This document shows positions 11,358 through 24,226 of a stretch of DNA of 64,000 nucleotides, piece by piece. Position 1 is the stretch's first letter, and each line of letters starts with the position of its first letter. The translations under genes and the position numbers were made by a program. Where the stretch lies: contig CM038919.1 of NCBI GenBank assembly GCA_021904315.1, positions 19,399,666 to 19,463,665 on the forward strand, written 5' to 3'. The notes under the pieces are model-generated. The model saw only the letters and a program-made list of their open reading frames with translations. It did no database searches and was not told the DNA's origin. Source of the DNA: Sphagnum magellanicum (lineage: Eukaryota; Streptophyta; Sphagnopsida; Sphagnales; Sphagnaceae).

Positions 11358-12410
11358 CGATGGTTAAAGACACCAAGAGATACATAGAAGACATTGTGAA
11401 CATTAGTGTCAAATATATTTCATATTTTTATTTTATTTTTGAACTAGGATTCATTGATAATCATGGTAAAGAGGACATTGGGAAATGTTGTAAAAGTTAA
11501 AAACAAGTCTTTAGAAATAACAAAGGCATAAAAAAAACATCATGGATATTAAAACTATTAATGTTTTAGGAGGTGAAAATTAAACTAAATCTCATACTCT
11601 AGAATTTAGTAAATGTGAAAATGATTTCATGGAAAATTCATATGGTCATGAATTAACAATGTTTAATAACTATTTTTTTAAATAATAATATTTTTTTGGG
11701 AAATACGTAGTTTTTTTTTTGGTTTTTTGAAGAGGGTGCGAAAGGGGGTGTTTTATGAAGCTCAGGAATGGCGGGGTAGAACTTCCATTGTCTATGGCAA
11801 GAATGTAGGTGTTTACATGGTGGAGAACAAAAACAAATTATAAGGAGAAAGAGAAACATAAATGAGGTGGAGTGCATTTGGTTTTGAGATTTTATGGGAA
11901 TTTGGATTTTCATCAACAACAACAACAACCCTATCATCAAAAGAACTTTCTCCATAAACCCTAATTTTGGTGTTTTTCTTTCATGGCTTCTTCACCTTGG
12001 TTGATAATACATATGCCCTAAGGTGGGTTATAAATGTTCTATCTCTAGGACAATTCAATAGAATGTTTTTTAACAAGTTTTTTAACAAGAAATGATTTGC
12101 AATGCAAACATTTTGCAAGTTTTGCATGTGCAACATGATGAAGATTATTCATACATCTCTTGTGACATTCCATGTTTGTTGATACATCTGACCAAAATGA
12201 TGTTGATTTTGGATTTATTTATGCATGTGGCAGAGGAAACCTTGCTGGTGGCAAATGCCAGGAGTGCTTGTGGATGTGATCTAAACATGCATGCAAGCTC
12301 ATTTGAATCATTTTAGTATCACTGTTCTAAACATTGAAGAAAATTGAGTAGGTTTCTCATTTTGCCCCATTTCATCTACATTTTGCATTTTCATTTTTGG
12401 AGACTTTTAA
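11358..12410. other. Shared repeat sequence left of the CACTA element
   Basis: Matches about 40,836-42,291 of copy B, which has an extra block of about 400 bp at 41,160-41,575. A plus-strand open stretch at 12,092-12,316 is conserved in B (41,973-42,218) with a few substitutions. I do not recognise the peptide. It may be a relic of an older element. Confidence 0.4.
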
Positions 12411-12683
12411 CACTATGCCAAAACATGGTTTTCATGACTATGACAACTTGTGAGTACTCTCCAAGTATAGTCATGTCGTCATATTTGAACTTCAATCATT
12501 GTCATTATTTTGATTACAATCATTATTAAGAGTACATGACTATATATGACTATAGGTAATTATATGACTATAAATTACAACTACACATTTAATAATCATG
12601 TTGAATATAATTGACATTGTTTGACCAACTATAAAAAATTTAAATAAATATGAAAATGTAACTAAGTTTAATAAAAATTGACC

Positions 12684-14475
12684 TACATTTAACCTAGGTT
12701 TGGCTTTGGTTTAACCTACTTTAATTAACCTCTAGATTTTCTTTGATTGAATTTTAACCTCTAGGTTTAACTTCCTCAACTTATTTTGTGAGATGAACTT
12801 CCATTAAATTTATTTTATAAGTTTAATTTAAATTTAGCATCGTTTAGTCTATGTATATTTGTTTAACTTAACTTAACAAATAACTTAATCTTGCCCTAAT
12901 TTTTTTAGGTAATCCAATCCAATGGAATTTAACCGAAATAGACTAAAATAATATAATTTAGCTTAAATATTTTGAATTAACCAAATTTAACCAAGTTTTG
13001 ACTACTTTAGTTTAAATAATTTAATTTTGTCAATTTTTGCCTAAATATCTTAATTTTATCAAAATTTGCCAAGTTTAACCCAATTTCCCTCAAATAATTT
13101 AGTTTAGCCAAGTATAGCCTAATTTAACCAAATTTAATTAGGTTTTGCAAAGTTTAGTTTAGTATAACCAAGTTTAACCTTAAATAACCTATTGTAGCCA
13201 AATTTAACCTAAATAACTTACTTTTGCCAAGTTTAGCCTAGAATAGCCTAATTTATCAAAGTATAGTTTAATTTAACCAAATTTAATCTAATATAGCTAA
13301 GTATAGCCAATTATAATTTAGCTTAACCAAATTTAATTTAAATACCCTACTTTTGCTAAGTTTAACCTATTATAGCTTATTTTAGCCAAGTATAGTTTAA
13401 TATAACCAAGTTTAATCTAATATAGCCAAGTATAGCCTAATTTCACCTAGTTTGATTAAATTTTACTTCAATAACTTATGTTTGTCAATTTTAACTTAAT
13501 ATAGCTTAATTTAGCCAAGTATAATTTAGTACAACTAATTTTAATTTAATATAGCCAAACATAGCCAAAAATAATTTAATTTAACGAATTAAAACCAAAA
13601 TATCCTACTTTTACCAAGTTTAGCCCAATATAACCAAGTATAGCTTAATTTAACCAAGTATATTCAAATTTAACCTAAATAACCTACTTTTGCCAAGTTT
13701 AACCTAATATATATTAGTTTAACCAACTATAATTTAATATAGCCAAATTTAGTTTAATATAATCAAATATAGCCAAGTTTAACCAGATTTAACTTAAATA
13801 ATCTACTTTTTCCAAATTTAGCCTAGTATAGCCTAATTTAACCAAATATAATTTAATTAACCAAATTAAACCTAATATAGCCAAGTATACCCTAGTTTAG
13901 CCAAGTGTAGCCAAATTAAACTTAAATATTTTATTTTTGCCAAATTTAGTTTAGTATAGCCCAGTTTAGCCAAATATAATTTAATATAACCAAATTAAAC
14001 TTAATATAACCAAATATAGCCTAATTTAGCTAAATATAACCAAGTAAACTTAAATAACTTACTTTTTCCAAGTTTAACATAATATAACTTAGTTTAGCCA
14101 AGTTTAACCTAAATATTTTACTTTTGCCAAAATTAACCTAGTTTAGCCTAGTTTAACCAAATATGATTTAATATAGCCAACTTTAACCAACTACAGCCAA
14201 CTATACCCAATTTTAACCTATATAACCTACTTTTGCCAAGTTTAGCCTAGTATAACCTACTTTTGCCAAGTTTAGCTTAATATAACCTAATTTAACTTAG
14301 GTTAAACTTAAATAATTTAGTTTAACTTAATTAGCCCCAAAGTAGATTAAGTTGTTTAGGTTTAATCTCGGAAGATTTAGATTTGCTTTAAATAACCTAT
14401 GGAGGCCTAGGCTAGATTGTTGGGTGGCCTAAGTTAGCGTAGGTCAACCTAGGTCAACCTAAGGAGGCGTAGGTT
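12684..14475. repeat. Degenerate tandem array inside CACTA copy A
   Basis: About 1.8 kb built from short units of the kind TTTAGCCTAATATA and ACCAAGTATAGCC, with recurrent CCTACTTTTGCCAAG every 150-250 bp. That spacing suggests a higher-order period over a basic unit of about 10-11 bp. Adenine-thymine rich, no ORF. It grades on the right into CCTAGG-rich sequence. Confidence 0.85.
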
Positions 14476-14539
14476 AATCTAAGCTAGAAAAAATTATTCT
14501 TTATATTTTTGTGATACCTTCATTTGTTACATAAAAAAT

Positions 14540-14640
14540 GTGGTGGCTTGATGGCAAAGGACTTTGCCCCTCAAAGTGGAGGTGAGGTGTTCAAGTCCTC
14601 TTGCCTTCATCCTATTGCATTGCTTCCTAGGTTCTTAGGG
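14540..14640 (+). repeat. tRNA-derived SINE-like head, copy A
   Basis: TGGCTTGATGGCAAAGG near 14,544 resembles a Pol III A box and GTGTTCAAGTCC at 14,587-14,598 a B box, about 43 bp apart. The right-hand side does not fold as a mature tRNA. It is read as the head of an old SINE within the CACTA element. Confidence 0.45.
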
Positions 14641-14691
14641 AAGTAGTAATGCAGTAGCCTTCCTAGGAGGAGGGTTAAGTGGTTAGCACAT

Positions 14692-14717
14692 AACCTAGGT
14701 TTTTAAAAACCTAGGTT
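14692..14717. repeat. 26-bp perfect palindrome
   Basis: Half-site AACCTAGGTTTTT followed directly by its complement, centred at 14,704/14,705. The corresponding B sequence (about 45,100) is imperfect. It sits in CCTAGG-rich sequence at the right of the CACTA interior. Confidence 0.8.
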
Positions 14718-15155
14718 AGGTCGCCTAGTGTAGAGTGCCTACCATAGGGCTCCTAGCCTAGTAGGTGGCCTAGGCTAGGTCCCAAGTGTCATTATTTCAC
14801 TAAAAGTTGATTGCCACATGGCATCATATAATTAGGTAGGAAAAATAATTTCATTATTCTAAATTGCCACATATCCACTCATAAATGGTTAATAAATTTT
14901 TGAATTCATTTTAGGCTATCACGTGGTAGCAAGACATTAATCAAAATAAATTATAATTAAATTTTGGCCATTGAAAATATCATGCAATCATGGAAGATAT
15001 AGTCGCAAATGGCATTTATGACTATGCCATTTTTTGCGACTAGTGATAAATACCACAAGGCCATATGACTAGCAGTCATGGCCAATCATATATGTAGTTT
15101 AGGATTAGATTGTCAGTCACTTCTATAGTCATATTTTCCATGTTTTGGCATAGTG

Positions 15156-17040
15156 TGAGGACAAAATGCATTTAAGACTTAAAGCTACATGTGGGGTGGT
15201 TGGGCACCTCATAGTTTTAGGAAATGCATAATTCCAATGGGTAATGTATTTACTAGTCATTCCACAAAAGGTGCCAAGGATTGGTGGGATTGTCAGAATG
15301 GTCCATCCTTCCACTGGTATTTTCCTCTCTCATTTATGCATCAAGGAGTCCAATTTGTGTTCATGCGTAGGAGTCAAGGAGTGGGTTTTTCTTCACATCC
15401 ACTTTGCCAATGGTTGCAAACACATCCTTCTTTTTCTTTTGAATTTTTCAAAATGTTGGATGCCGATTATTGATTAGTTCTACTTGCTACTCAGGCTTTA
15501 TGGTCGCAAGAACTTTAGTAGTAGCACCTATATAAGTGGATTCTTTGGTGAAAAGACTAGGATGGTCATCCAACACTTATGTTCTATCAATAGTGCCACC
15601 AATGTATCAAAGATTGTGAGGTTGTCAATCATGCAAGGATCAAAAACATCATCAGAGAGAAATGCTTGTCATGAAAGAGGGGATGAGCTTGTGGTAGGTG
15701 TGTTGGTAGACTTGTGGCCACTTGACCAACAACAACATCACATTTTTTTTATGTTTTGGCATGCAAATCCTATTGAAGGTGGGCATGAACTTTGTACTGG
15801 AAAGTCATTGTCTTATTCACTTGCAAAATGTTTCAATCAAATCATGCAATTGTGTTGGGGTTATGATTTATGGAAAAGAATTGTAATTTTTTGGAATCCT
15901 TTCAATCCTTAGACTTGTGTACCATTTGGAGATAGAAATTTTTCTTGCTACTATTTGGTGAGCTTGGGGTGGTGATGGCCATAGCTCAACCTTGTAGGAA
16001 CAAGACATTCCTTTGATGTTGTATTTGATCTGGGCCTTCAAATGTTGATTCCATTCAACAAAGATGTATATATCCCTTAGTAGATCCAGGTATAAAGTTT
16101 TTTTTTAACTGGTCAATAGATTGGTAAGATTAGAGATGCATCAAACTTAGAAATGGTGTGCTACAAGCAACATTATTTTCGCAACATCATTGGCATGAAG
16201 GTAATAATCTAGAAAACATATATTTTATCATGGTGATTAGGAGATGTTATGAATCCAAATTAGAATTCAAAGGTAGTTTGATTTCAATGATAGACTATTG
16301 GTCTCAAATTTGTTGAAGTCCATATACTCAAAATTGCAACACAACTTTGGGTGTTGAAACTCAATTCAAAATGCAACAATTTTTTCTATGTTATTACTTT
16401 AAGGCTGGAAGCTTACAAGTCAACATGGACTAGACTATGCTGCACATGTTATTACTCAAATGTTCCCACAAATAATTGATTTCTTAAAATCTTGAATTTT
16501 TCAAACTTCGGTACTTCATCCACAAGAAATTGAAGGGTACTTTTATAATATCACACCTTTGCTCTAGTTAGCAATGTGGGTCACAAAACAAAAAGACATT
16601 GTGTAAATGACAATCAACTTCATCTACAACCCTCGACCTAAGCATGTGTTTCAAGCATGATGCTAGATACTAGTGTGAAGCTAAGACTTCAAAAGCTTTT
16701 GTGAAGCCAAATAAGAAATGTTTAAATCATCTAGAAACTTATATTGTTTTATTTTGTCTTTAAACCATGTTACACTCTACAATGTGCAGAATTATATGTT
16801 GAAGCATGATTTCCTATATATTTACAACATAAGAATATTTGCATGAAAATGCCAATGGGCATAAATTAATCTCATATCATAATGAAGAAAAAACCAAATC
16901 ACAATATTAATGACAATTCCATTTCTCAAGATAACAAAATTTCAACCTAAGGTGTGCACATGTGAAAAATCAAAACTCAAGATCAAAGAAAAATTTGCCT
17001 TGTTAAAGTTAAAGCTACAAGTTTATTTATTGAAACCACA
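15156..17040. other. Shared unrecognised repeat sequence
   Basis: Matches 45,550-47,426. A plus-strand open stretch at 15,484-15,912 has a broken counterpart at 45,931-46,347. Reading frames shift between the copies, which argues against a constrained gene. It is likely an eroded element of unknown class. Confidence 0.4.
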
Positions 17041-18841
17041 CATTATGAAAAAAAAAGGTGTTTTGCAATTGGCCTTGTAATTTAATTTTTGAGTTACAAA
17101 GGACATTTGCAATTCATTGTAGTTATATGTTGTGAGTTCTAATGGACAAGTTGCATAAATTGTAAACTTGCAACTCACTATATATACGATGCAACTCACT
17201 CCAACTCAATTGCAACTCAATTAAAACAACTCATTTTCAACTACTATTCAACTCCATTATAGCTACATCCATGATATCATGTTGATGTCATTAATTGTCA
17301 TCAATATATTAAAATTTAACACGTGGCACTATGAAGATTTCAGACATTAAAAAAATTCGAAATATTGATCTCCATCATCCATTATGATTGTTAATGATGG
17401 TCTAAAATTGCAATACATGGCACAATTAAAATTTGTCACATGGCATATTAATGGTATTTTGGAAAAAAATAAAAAATAATTTTTAAAATTTTAGTAGCTA
17501 GGTGGGTCATACATAACCATAGGTAGGTAGGTTGGTAGGTCTTAAGACCTACATACCTATGTATTTACCTAGGACCTACTTACTTACTTAGGTAGGTAAG
17601 TAGGTAGGAAATCACAAGACTAAATGCACTAAAAATATATAGCCATGAATTTTAATGTGAAAACATACGAGAACAAACCTTTATTATATAATTTTTAACA
17701 TGGGAATTGACAAAACATAAGGGTTAAAGTTTTTAATTATTCATTAATTGCAATTGAATTACAACTATAACATTTAAATGCTCAAAACAAGTTAAATCCA
17801 AAAGGAGGGCTCCATTTTTTGGCGTTTAAACAAAATTTGAACCCCTCTTAATGCACTAAAAATTGTCAAAAATGGAATATAATTGAGAAAGTTATGGCCC
17901 CTCAAAATAGAGGGGTCAAGAACTCAAAAAATAAACCACCAAATGTTACAAAGGCCAATTCCTAAACACTGACAAAACTCCTTGTATGTTGATTTGTTGT
18001 TGTTATAATTCAAAGATAATTTGTAGAACTTTAGGTGGTGCTCCTATAGCACTTTAAATTGTTCAAAATGAATAAGAAATAAGAAAGTTATGAGGTTTGA
18101 AAGTAGGAGGGGTCCAAAGAAAAAAAAAAGTTTTGTAAATTGGAAAGCTTATTTCTTTTCTTGTTATTTTTTCATTATTCATTTTCCTTTGCACTTCAAA
18201 GATGATTTCTAAAACTTGAGGTAGCACTCTCATAACATTATAAATCACTCAAAATGAAACAAATATGATGAAGATATAAATAACTAATGAATATGTATCC
18301 CTATTAAGTTATAAATAATTATTTATAGTCATAACATAATTGAATAATAATACTTTAGTAGTGGCGCACTAATGGCCATATTAATCATATTAATGGGAAT
18401 CATAATCGAAAACTAGTTGCAAATGTATCCATAATGGGTGGTGGAGATGTGGACACATGGCATAATCGCATGTATGTACATTGTATAGTAGTTGCAACAT
18501 AGTTGTTGCTTTAATGACACATTTATGATAGTTCTAAAGTAGTTGCCACATGCAACTACAATGCAACTCCTTAGAAAGTTAAACATGGTTGACTACATAT
18601 GTATGTATGATGTGTATAAATTACCATATAGAATACCCATTTTTAATTATTTGCAACTATAATACAATTAATTGATTTTCTGACGTGATAATTTATTTAC
18701 AATACATTGTATTTTTAAGTGAATAGTTGCACACTATATTGTAATACCCAAGGGATAGTTGCATAATAGTTGTATACGAGTTGTTTTTTGAGTTTTAGTT
18801 GTAAGGTAATGTGATTTCGACAAACACAATTTTTGATACCG
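17041..18841. mobile_element. Second CACTA-like non-autonomous element, copy A
   Basis: Recognised by comparison with copy B. The left end here is mutated to CATTATGA and the right end is eroded (GATACCG in place of CATAGTG). The flanking triplet is ACA on both sides. Subterminal GCAACTCA/TAGTTGCA motifs cluster at both ends (17,060-17,260 and 18,480-18,800). The interior has short TAGG-rich inverted repeats near 17,500-17,615. No ORF of note. Confidence 0.62.
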
Positions 18842-20149
18842 ACACCTTCAAAAGAATCCCTCGAATCACACCTTCAAACATGAGCATTCATTGATAGAAA
18901 AAATAATGTAAAATATAAAATCGATCCCTCAAAACATAATCAAAATTTCTTATTACCACCACAAGCTTGGAACAAGATTAACAAAACAACAATTTTGGTG
19001 ATCCATTAAGTAATAACCAAAAAACGCTAAAACAGTGCAAAACCAAATTTTAAAATAACAACCCAAATCTCATAAAAAAGTTGTAAGGTCACATTTGCAA
19101 CTTCAAACAAAATACTTTGCTTTGTGATCACAAATGTTATGTGAATAACCATAGATCACAAAAAGTAGGCATCTAATTATAGTACTTTTGACCAAAACTT
19201 TGATGGAAAAATAAGGTTGTAAATCAAATTGAAAGTCAAGAAAACTATGAGACTTTGTGCATTGTATTGAACTTTGCTTTTGGCTTCTTGCACCTAGCGT
19301 GCTTTCCTTTAAAATATTTTATTCAACCCTATATCACCAACCCAGTAGAATCCATCCAAAACCAAAATACAAGTACCCATTATCATTAAAAAAAAATTGT
19401 GATCACATGAAAAGATGATTTTTTCTAACATCATTTTAAAGTAAGTTTCTTTTTCTAAATTAACATTGTATCCAAGGTGTTAGTTATTAGAACATGCATT
19501 GACCCTAAAAAGGTGTGTGTCACACAATGGCCTCGCCATATATATATATATATAGTCTTATTGGACAAGCTAAATTAATGAAGTTAAAATGAAAGTCAAA
19601 TATGATAAAAATTTATTCATAAAAAATTCATGTTTGAAGCTTGAATATTTTGAATGTGAATGTTTTGTGATTTCAATTGAAAACAAGATTTCAAAAACCT
19701 CACCAACAAATGAAATGTCAAAAATTTGACCAATAAAGATCATTTACATCATGTGATTTTAAAAAGGATGTTTGTGAAAAATAATTATGGAAGACATAAT
19801 CTAATAAATTAGTATTTCAATTGGAATTGAAATTTTGAATAAGGAATTGGAATTGAAGTTTTTTGGTGTTATTTCAATTGAGGCTGAAATTCGCCTATCA
19901 TTTCCTTTGAAACCTATAGATCCCACAAAATTGAGTAAGGATTTTGGAAAAATGAAAGAGTAGTGAATTGCACATTAATAATTCCACGAAATGTTTAGTT
20001 TGATCTTTTTTGGGGAGAGTGGTAAATAATGATGATGATATTGATGATGATTGTTTGACCATAATTAGCTCAATTAATAAGGTAGAATATTTGGTTTAAA
20101 AGTGTAATCAAGAGGATTGGGAAAACTAACCCAAGTAAGAAAACAAGTA
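18842..20149. other. Gene-free shared stretch
   Basis: Matches 49,186-50,500. No gene seen. A short (TA)n run at about 19,538-19,556 is followed by some 45 bp that B lacks (B has a shorter run near 49,907). Confidence 0.5.
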
Positions 20150-20725
20150 GCATTGAATAGGATTTTGCAAGCCATGGTAAGACCAATACCTTGAAATAGC
20201 CCCTTCATTCCTTCAAATGCACACACCATTTAAAAATCATCCAGACTTCCACAATGTTTTGGATTATGGTAATCATCCACTTGAATCACACTCTTGGTCA
20301 CATATGTTGGATTCATAGATATCCAAAACGTTGCACCTACAACACCGCTTGTTAGAATTTGTGATCCCTTCCCAAGACGTGAAATATCCTTGCCTCCAAC
20401 AAGAATCTGTCACTCCAAACATGGTTGTCGCAACATAATTGGAATGAGCCCTCTAAATAAACCAAACATTCATGTTTCCAATCTCAACACCTATTATATA
20501 ATGTCAAGAGGCCTAATGTTGTACTTAGTTCAAGACAAGATAACCCTTGTTGCTGCTATTTGTGGCCATGTCATTGTTGTTATTGTTCCGACCAAGGCAC
20601 TCTATGTCTACAACTTGCATTTCAAAAGCTATATGGGACATACGGTGAATCCAACTCCCACAAAGCCGATAATTGTGATCTGAGGGATTTTTTCAACAAT
20701 GCTTCCATTTATCCTCTTGCGCTAT
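20150..20725 (-). pseudogene. Pseudogene of BOU-type mitochondrial carrier, copy A
   Basis: The minus strand reads in pieces as a mitochondrial carrier-family protein closest to plant A BOUT DE SOUFFLE, a carnitine/amino-acid carrier of the inner membrane. Recognisable pieces are MEALL near 20,720, then GFVGVGFTVCP followed by LLKCKL (the PxE..K carrier signature with its glutamate codon lost), GLFRGLIP, LGKGSQI, GVVGATFWISMNPTYVTKS, IQVDDYHNPKHCGSL and FEGMKGLFQGIG. Several stops and frame changes break it. The pieces follow one another without intron-sized gaps, which suggests a processed copy, though the gene's intron structure here is unknown. Confidence 0.82.
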
Positions 20726-23225
20726 TAATAGCATAAATTCATCTTGTAAAAACTCACTTTTCTAACTATCGATTTTTGACTATCGATTTGCACTACCAAT
20801 TTGTAATATTGATTTATTAATAACTGAAAAGGAGTACCAAAGTAGTTTAGATATTTATATTTAGAACCAAAATTTTAGAAGATTAATCTGACACCGGTTA
20901 AGTTTATCTTGATTGATGTTAATGATTAGTAGAGAAATTTAGGATTTTTTGTAATTCCATCATTTTCTAGAAAAGACTTCTAGGAGGAATCCAATGATTA
21001 TTACAACAATTTTTTTGGTGAATTGGACTAAGATTTTGTCTCTAAATCAAGTTTTTTTTGGTGGAATTTTACCTCTTTGTGTATCTTTTGGATTAACATC
21101 ATTGTTTTCCTTCAGATGTTGAAGCTTTTGTTTCACACACTAGTATTTTGAGATGATAAATAACTAGTATTCAAGTTGCAACACTAGATGTTACTAGCTG
21201 CTCAAGACTATTTCTTGAACCTAAACCCCTAAGTTATTTACTTGGGGCCTTTAACAATGACAAACACAACAACATTGGAAATAGCCACTATGGCAAGTGG
21301 CATTCCCATTCCTTTGAATAACCCCTTGGGACCTTCTAATACCAAGGTCTTTTGGACAGTGTCTATGGCTCTTGAGTATTTTAGAAGTTGTCTCAATAAT
21401 GCTTATGGTTGGCTCTATAGTTCCACCTTACTCGTGTCGAGTAACTGCATGGTAAGGTGGACCAAAAAACATCAAGAATTTGCAAATTTGAAAGTCCATT
21501 TTGGGTCCATTTCCTTTGTGTTTTTTTTAGCTTTGAAATGGTTTTTGTAGTTAGGTAGCAACAATGTGTTGATTTTAAGCAATTTTTTTCCATTGAGATT
21601 TTTGACCTCCTAGAGCTCATTAATTAAAACATTCTTGCTAAATTTCAACACTATTTTTATTTCTTTCAAGATGTAATGGACTTTTGAAAAAAATGTGTTT
21701 GCTTTTCACCAAATAAAAGTCGATAGTTCATAAACTTCAATAAATATGAACCAAAACCTTTCATTCTTGATTTCATTATTACATTTTAAAACTAAAACCA
21801 AGTTCTTAAAAAGTTTTAAGGTCCATCATAGAACCAAACAAAAAGTCTATTCATTTCATTGTTCCTAATGATACATATCCTGATTTTCAAGTTCAAAAGT
21901 CATAGCTCTTACAATTTCATGTACTTTTCATGCCAATTAATTTCATTGTGTACATATTGAAGTCCATAATTTCAAAATGAGTCCCATTGAACAATTCCAA
22001 TATGTACAAAAAAATGTGGTCATAAGAATCACATCTAAGTAGTAGAAAAGTGGACTGTGTTACTCCAAAATTGGTCCACCCTACCATGCATCCACCCTGT
22101 CAAAGGGATGACCCACCACTAGGAATTCCATTGCTCTACCAATGTCCTTGCTCATAGATCCTTGGCCACAAATTTCCTCTCCATTACCTCTTCTTGTCTT
22201 TCTTTCCTTCTTTCATTGCTTCGAATCCACGAACTTCACCTCTTGTTGATTGAGTAAAGTCTTGAAAAACTTCCAAATAAATCTTTGCCAAATTTCTCTC
22301 TCTTTCAAATCCAATATTTCTAGCAATTCATTCCAAGAAAACCAATTTCCTTCTTTTGCCTCCTTAACACAATCTTTTAGGAGCCTTCACACACTCTTTT
22401 ACTCAATTCGTTTCAATTATCTCACAATTGCTTGAGCACCACCATCATCGCCATTTCGAGTGAACACAAAGTTCACATTTCTTTTGGCAAATTTTTTTTA
22501 ACCCCTTTTTGTGCAATCCAATCATTAAAAAACATATGAAAAAAAAGGGTTGTTTAGTGTTTTTTTTTTCAATTTTGTGATATTTCTCAAAAAGATTTAG
22601 CCACATATGACTATAGACCAAATATGAATGTCGTTTTAAAAAAAAACCTTCTATATTTTGGCTACTTCTAAGAACCTAGTGTAGAAATCTAGCAATTCAA
22701 AAATAACAATTGATTGAAATTTGGTGAATTTTGGCCACTTGGTTTTTTTTTTTTATAAAATCTTTTGATACTTTTTTATTACTCCTTTTTTTTTTCGAAA
22801 AATGGAAAAAATTCAACAAATTTTAACCCAAAAAACTATAAATGGTCATATATATGTCTATTTTATGTTTTAAGAGGTATCCAAAATATAAAAGGAGTTT
22901 CCAAAAATTCCCACTTTGAATATAAAAGAAAATTCTTTACAAAAACCATTGGTTCTTAATATTATTTCTAATTATATCAAAAATATATTTAAAAAGAATA
23001 TTTGGATATCTAACAAACAAAACACAACTAGAAGAGATTTTTTTTAAACAATTATTTCTTAAGGATCAAAATCCTTCAAATTATTAGACTCTATAATGGA
23101 TCTTAAGTTTCAGTACAAGTGAAAATATCATCTTTGAAATATCTTTTATAAAAATAAACTTATTAACTGGGGGGTTAGAATTTTTAAACTTATTATATTT
23201 TATAATGGACTTCAACATTATATCC
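20726..23225. other. Gene-free shared stretch
   Basis: Matches about 51,066-53,572. Only short ORFs that are not conserved in frame. A pyrimidine-rich segment near 22,150-22,440 is free of unusual repeats and could be an old promoter or leader, but nothing ties it to a gene. Confidence 0.4.
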
Positions 23226-23613
23226 CTACATGTTGTCAAGGCCAACAAATGTGAATATGCACATTGTTATATTTGAATATCTTATTGCCTTCACATTGCC
23301 ATCATTTCCCTTACATCCCTTGCTATTTCCTTGACGTCCCCATAATTTCCCAACATAAAATTGGCATTCGTGGTGTCTCTTGCCATTTTGTAGCATTGTT
23401 GTTGTCCTTTGCCATGGCATAACACCTTCTACCAATTTCCCATTCCTTATCCAGCATTGCCAAACCTCTATAATGTGTCCCCACATTCTTCCTACTACTA
23501 CCAAGCCAGGCAATTGCAAGCCTAAGCCACAAATTGTGATGTGTTGGCAAACGTTAGGTTGCTTAAGCAACTTGGCAACCTCTTGAAGCTCTTTGGCTTG
23601 GTGCCAACATGGA

Positions 23614-23620
23614 TATAAAA
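23614..23620 (+). promoter_or_regulatory. Conserved TATA box of unknown owner
   Basis: TATAAAA in the context ACATGGATATAAAAAGGACC, conserved in copy B at 54,484-54,490. No gene follows downstream. It may be the promoter of an eroded element; the family is not identified. Confidence 0.3.
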
Positions 23621-24226
23621 AGGACCACTTTGTTTCTCATTTCCGCATGCCCATTCTAATGCATTAAAAACAATTCCCTCAACCGCTAATATGCTTGTAA
23701 TCTCGAACAATAATTCGACAAATGTGCATAAAGTTGTGTCATAGTTTTGTTTCTATTATTATTTGTTTTAAATGTTGTTCCTCAGATCTTTGGCTTTTCC
23801 CTTGAAAGCTAATGCAATTGATTTTTGAACCCATTACCACATGGCATGAACAAATTGAAAGGCTCAACCAAACTTTAAAAATTTAAAGATTAAACTATAA
23901 TTAAAAACCCATGGCTAGATCGAATGTAAGTGGGAGCTTGAATGGAAGTGGGGTCCCAAGAAGTCTGAACTGAAACCAATCCTTTTAATCTTATCATTTG
24001 GGTTCCCAATGACCACAATCCATGATATTTTTGCAACTTATTGTTTATATATCCATGATATTTCAAAGCTAAGATGCCTTTGAAGAACCTAATATTCAAC
24101 TCATTGTTAGGAAAATGAATTATTGTCCAATAATTATACATTATTGAATTATTTTTACATCAACCATTACTAAATTTGAAACCAATTTTTTTTTTCGTAA
24201 AATAATATTAGTTGGAGGGTAGTTAC
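23621..24226. other. Gene-free shared stretch
   Basis: Matches about 54,491-55,088. The last part, next to 24,226, is homologous to the start of intron 2 of the P450 genes (GTAACTACCCTCC against GTAGGTACCCTCC on the minus strand). Exon 3 could not be found. Confidence 0.45.

Larger units (their letters stand above)
12411..15155. mobile_element. Non-autonomous CACTA-type DNA transposon, copy A
   Basis: Perfect 18-bp terminal inverted repeats, CACTATGCCAAAACATGG at 12,411-12,428 and its complement at 15,138-15,155. Flanking triplets are TAA on the left and TGA on the right. Copy B has TGA on both sides, so the original target duplication was TGA. Both ends carry clustered ATGACTAT motifs in both orientations (12,436-12,575 and 14,998-15,135), as expected for subterminal transposase-binding repeats of CACTA elements. 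The interior is non-coding and dominated by a degenerate array. No transposase was found, so it was presumably mobilised in trans. Confidence 0.85.

Noticed and set aside
14540-14640. True tRNA gene
   Set aside because: A and B boxes are present, but no acceptor stem or anticodon arm can be formed.
15484-15912. 142-codon plus-strand ORF
   Set aside because: The frame is not kept in the copy B counterpart and no domain is recognisable; probably eroded repeat.
20294-20683. 129-codon plus-strand ORF
   Set aside because: It lies opposite the BOU-type carrier pseudogene, and its partner in copy B (50,631-50,870) is broken. It is a shadow.
23226-23586. Overlapping minus-strand ORFs rich in tryptophan and cysteine
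   Set aside because: Frames differ between copies A and B, and part of the B version is a 21-bp tandem repeat. No domain seen.
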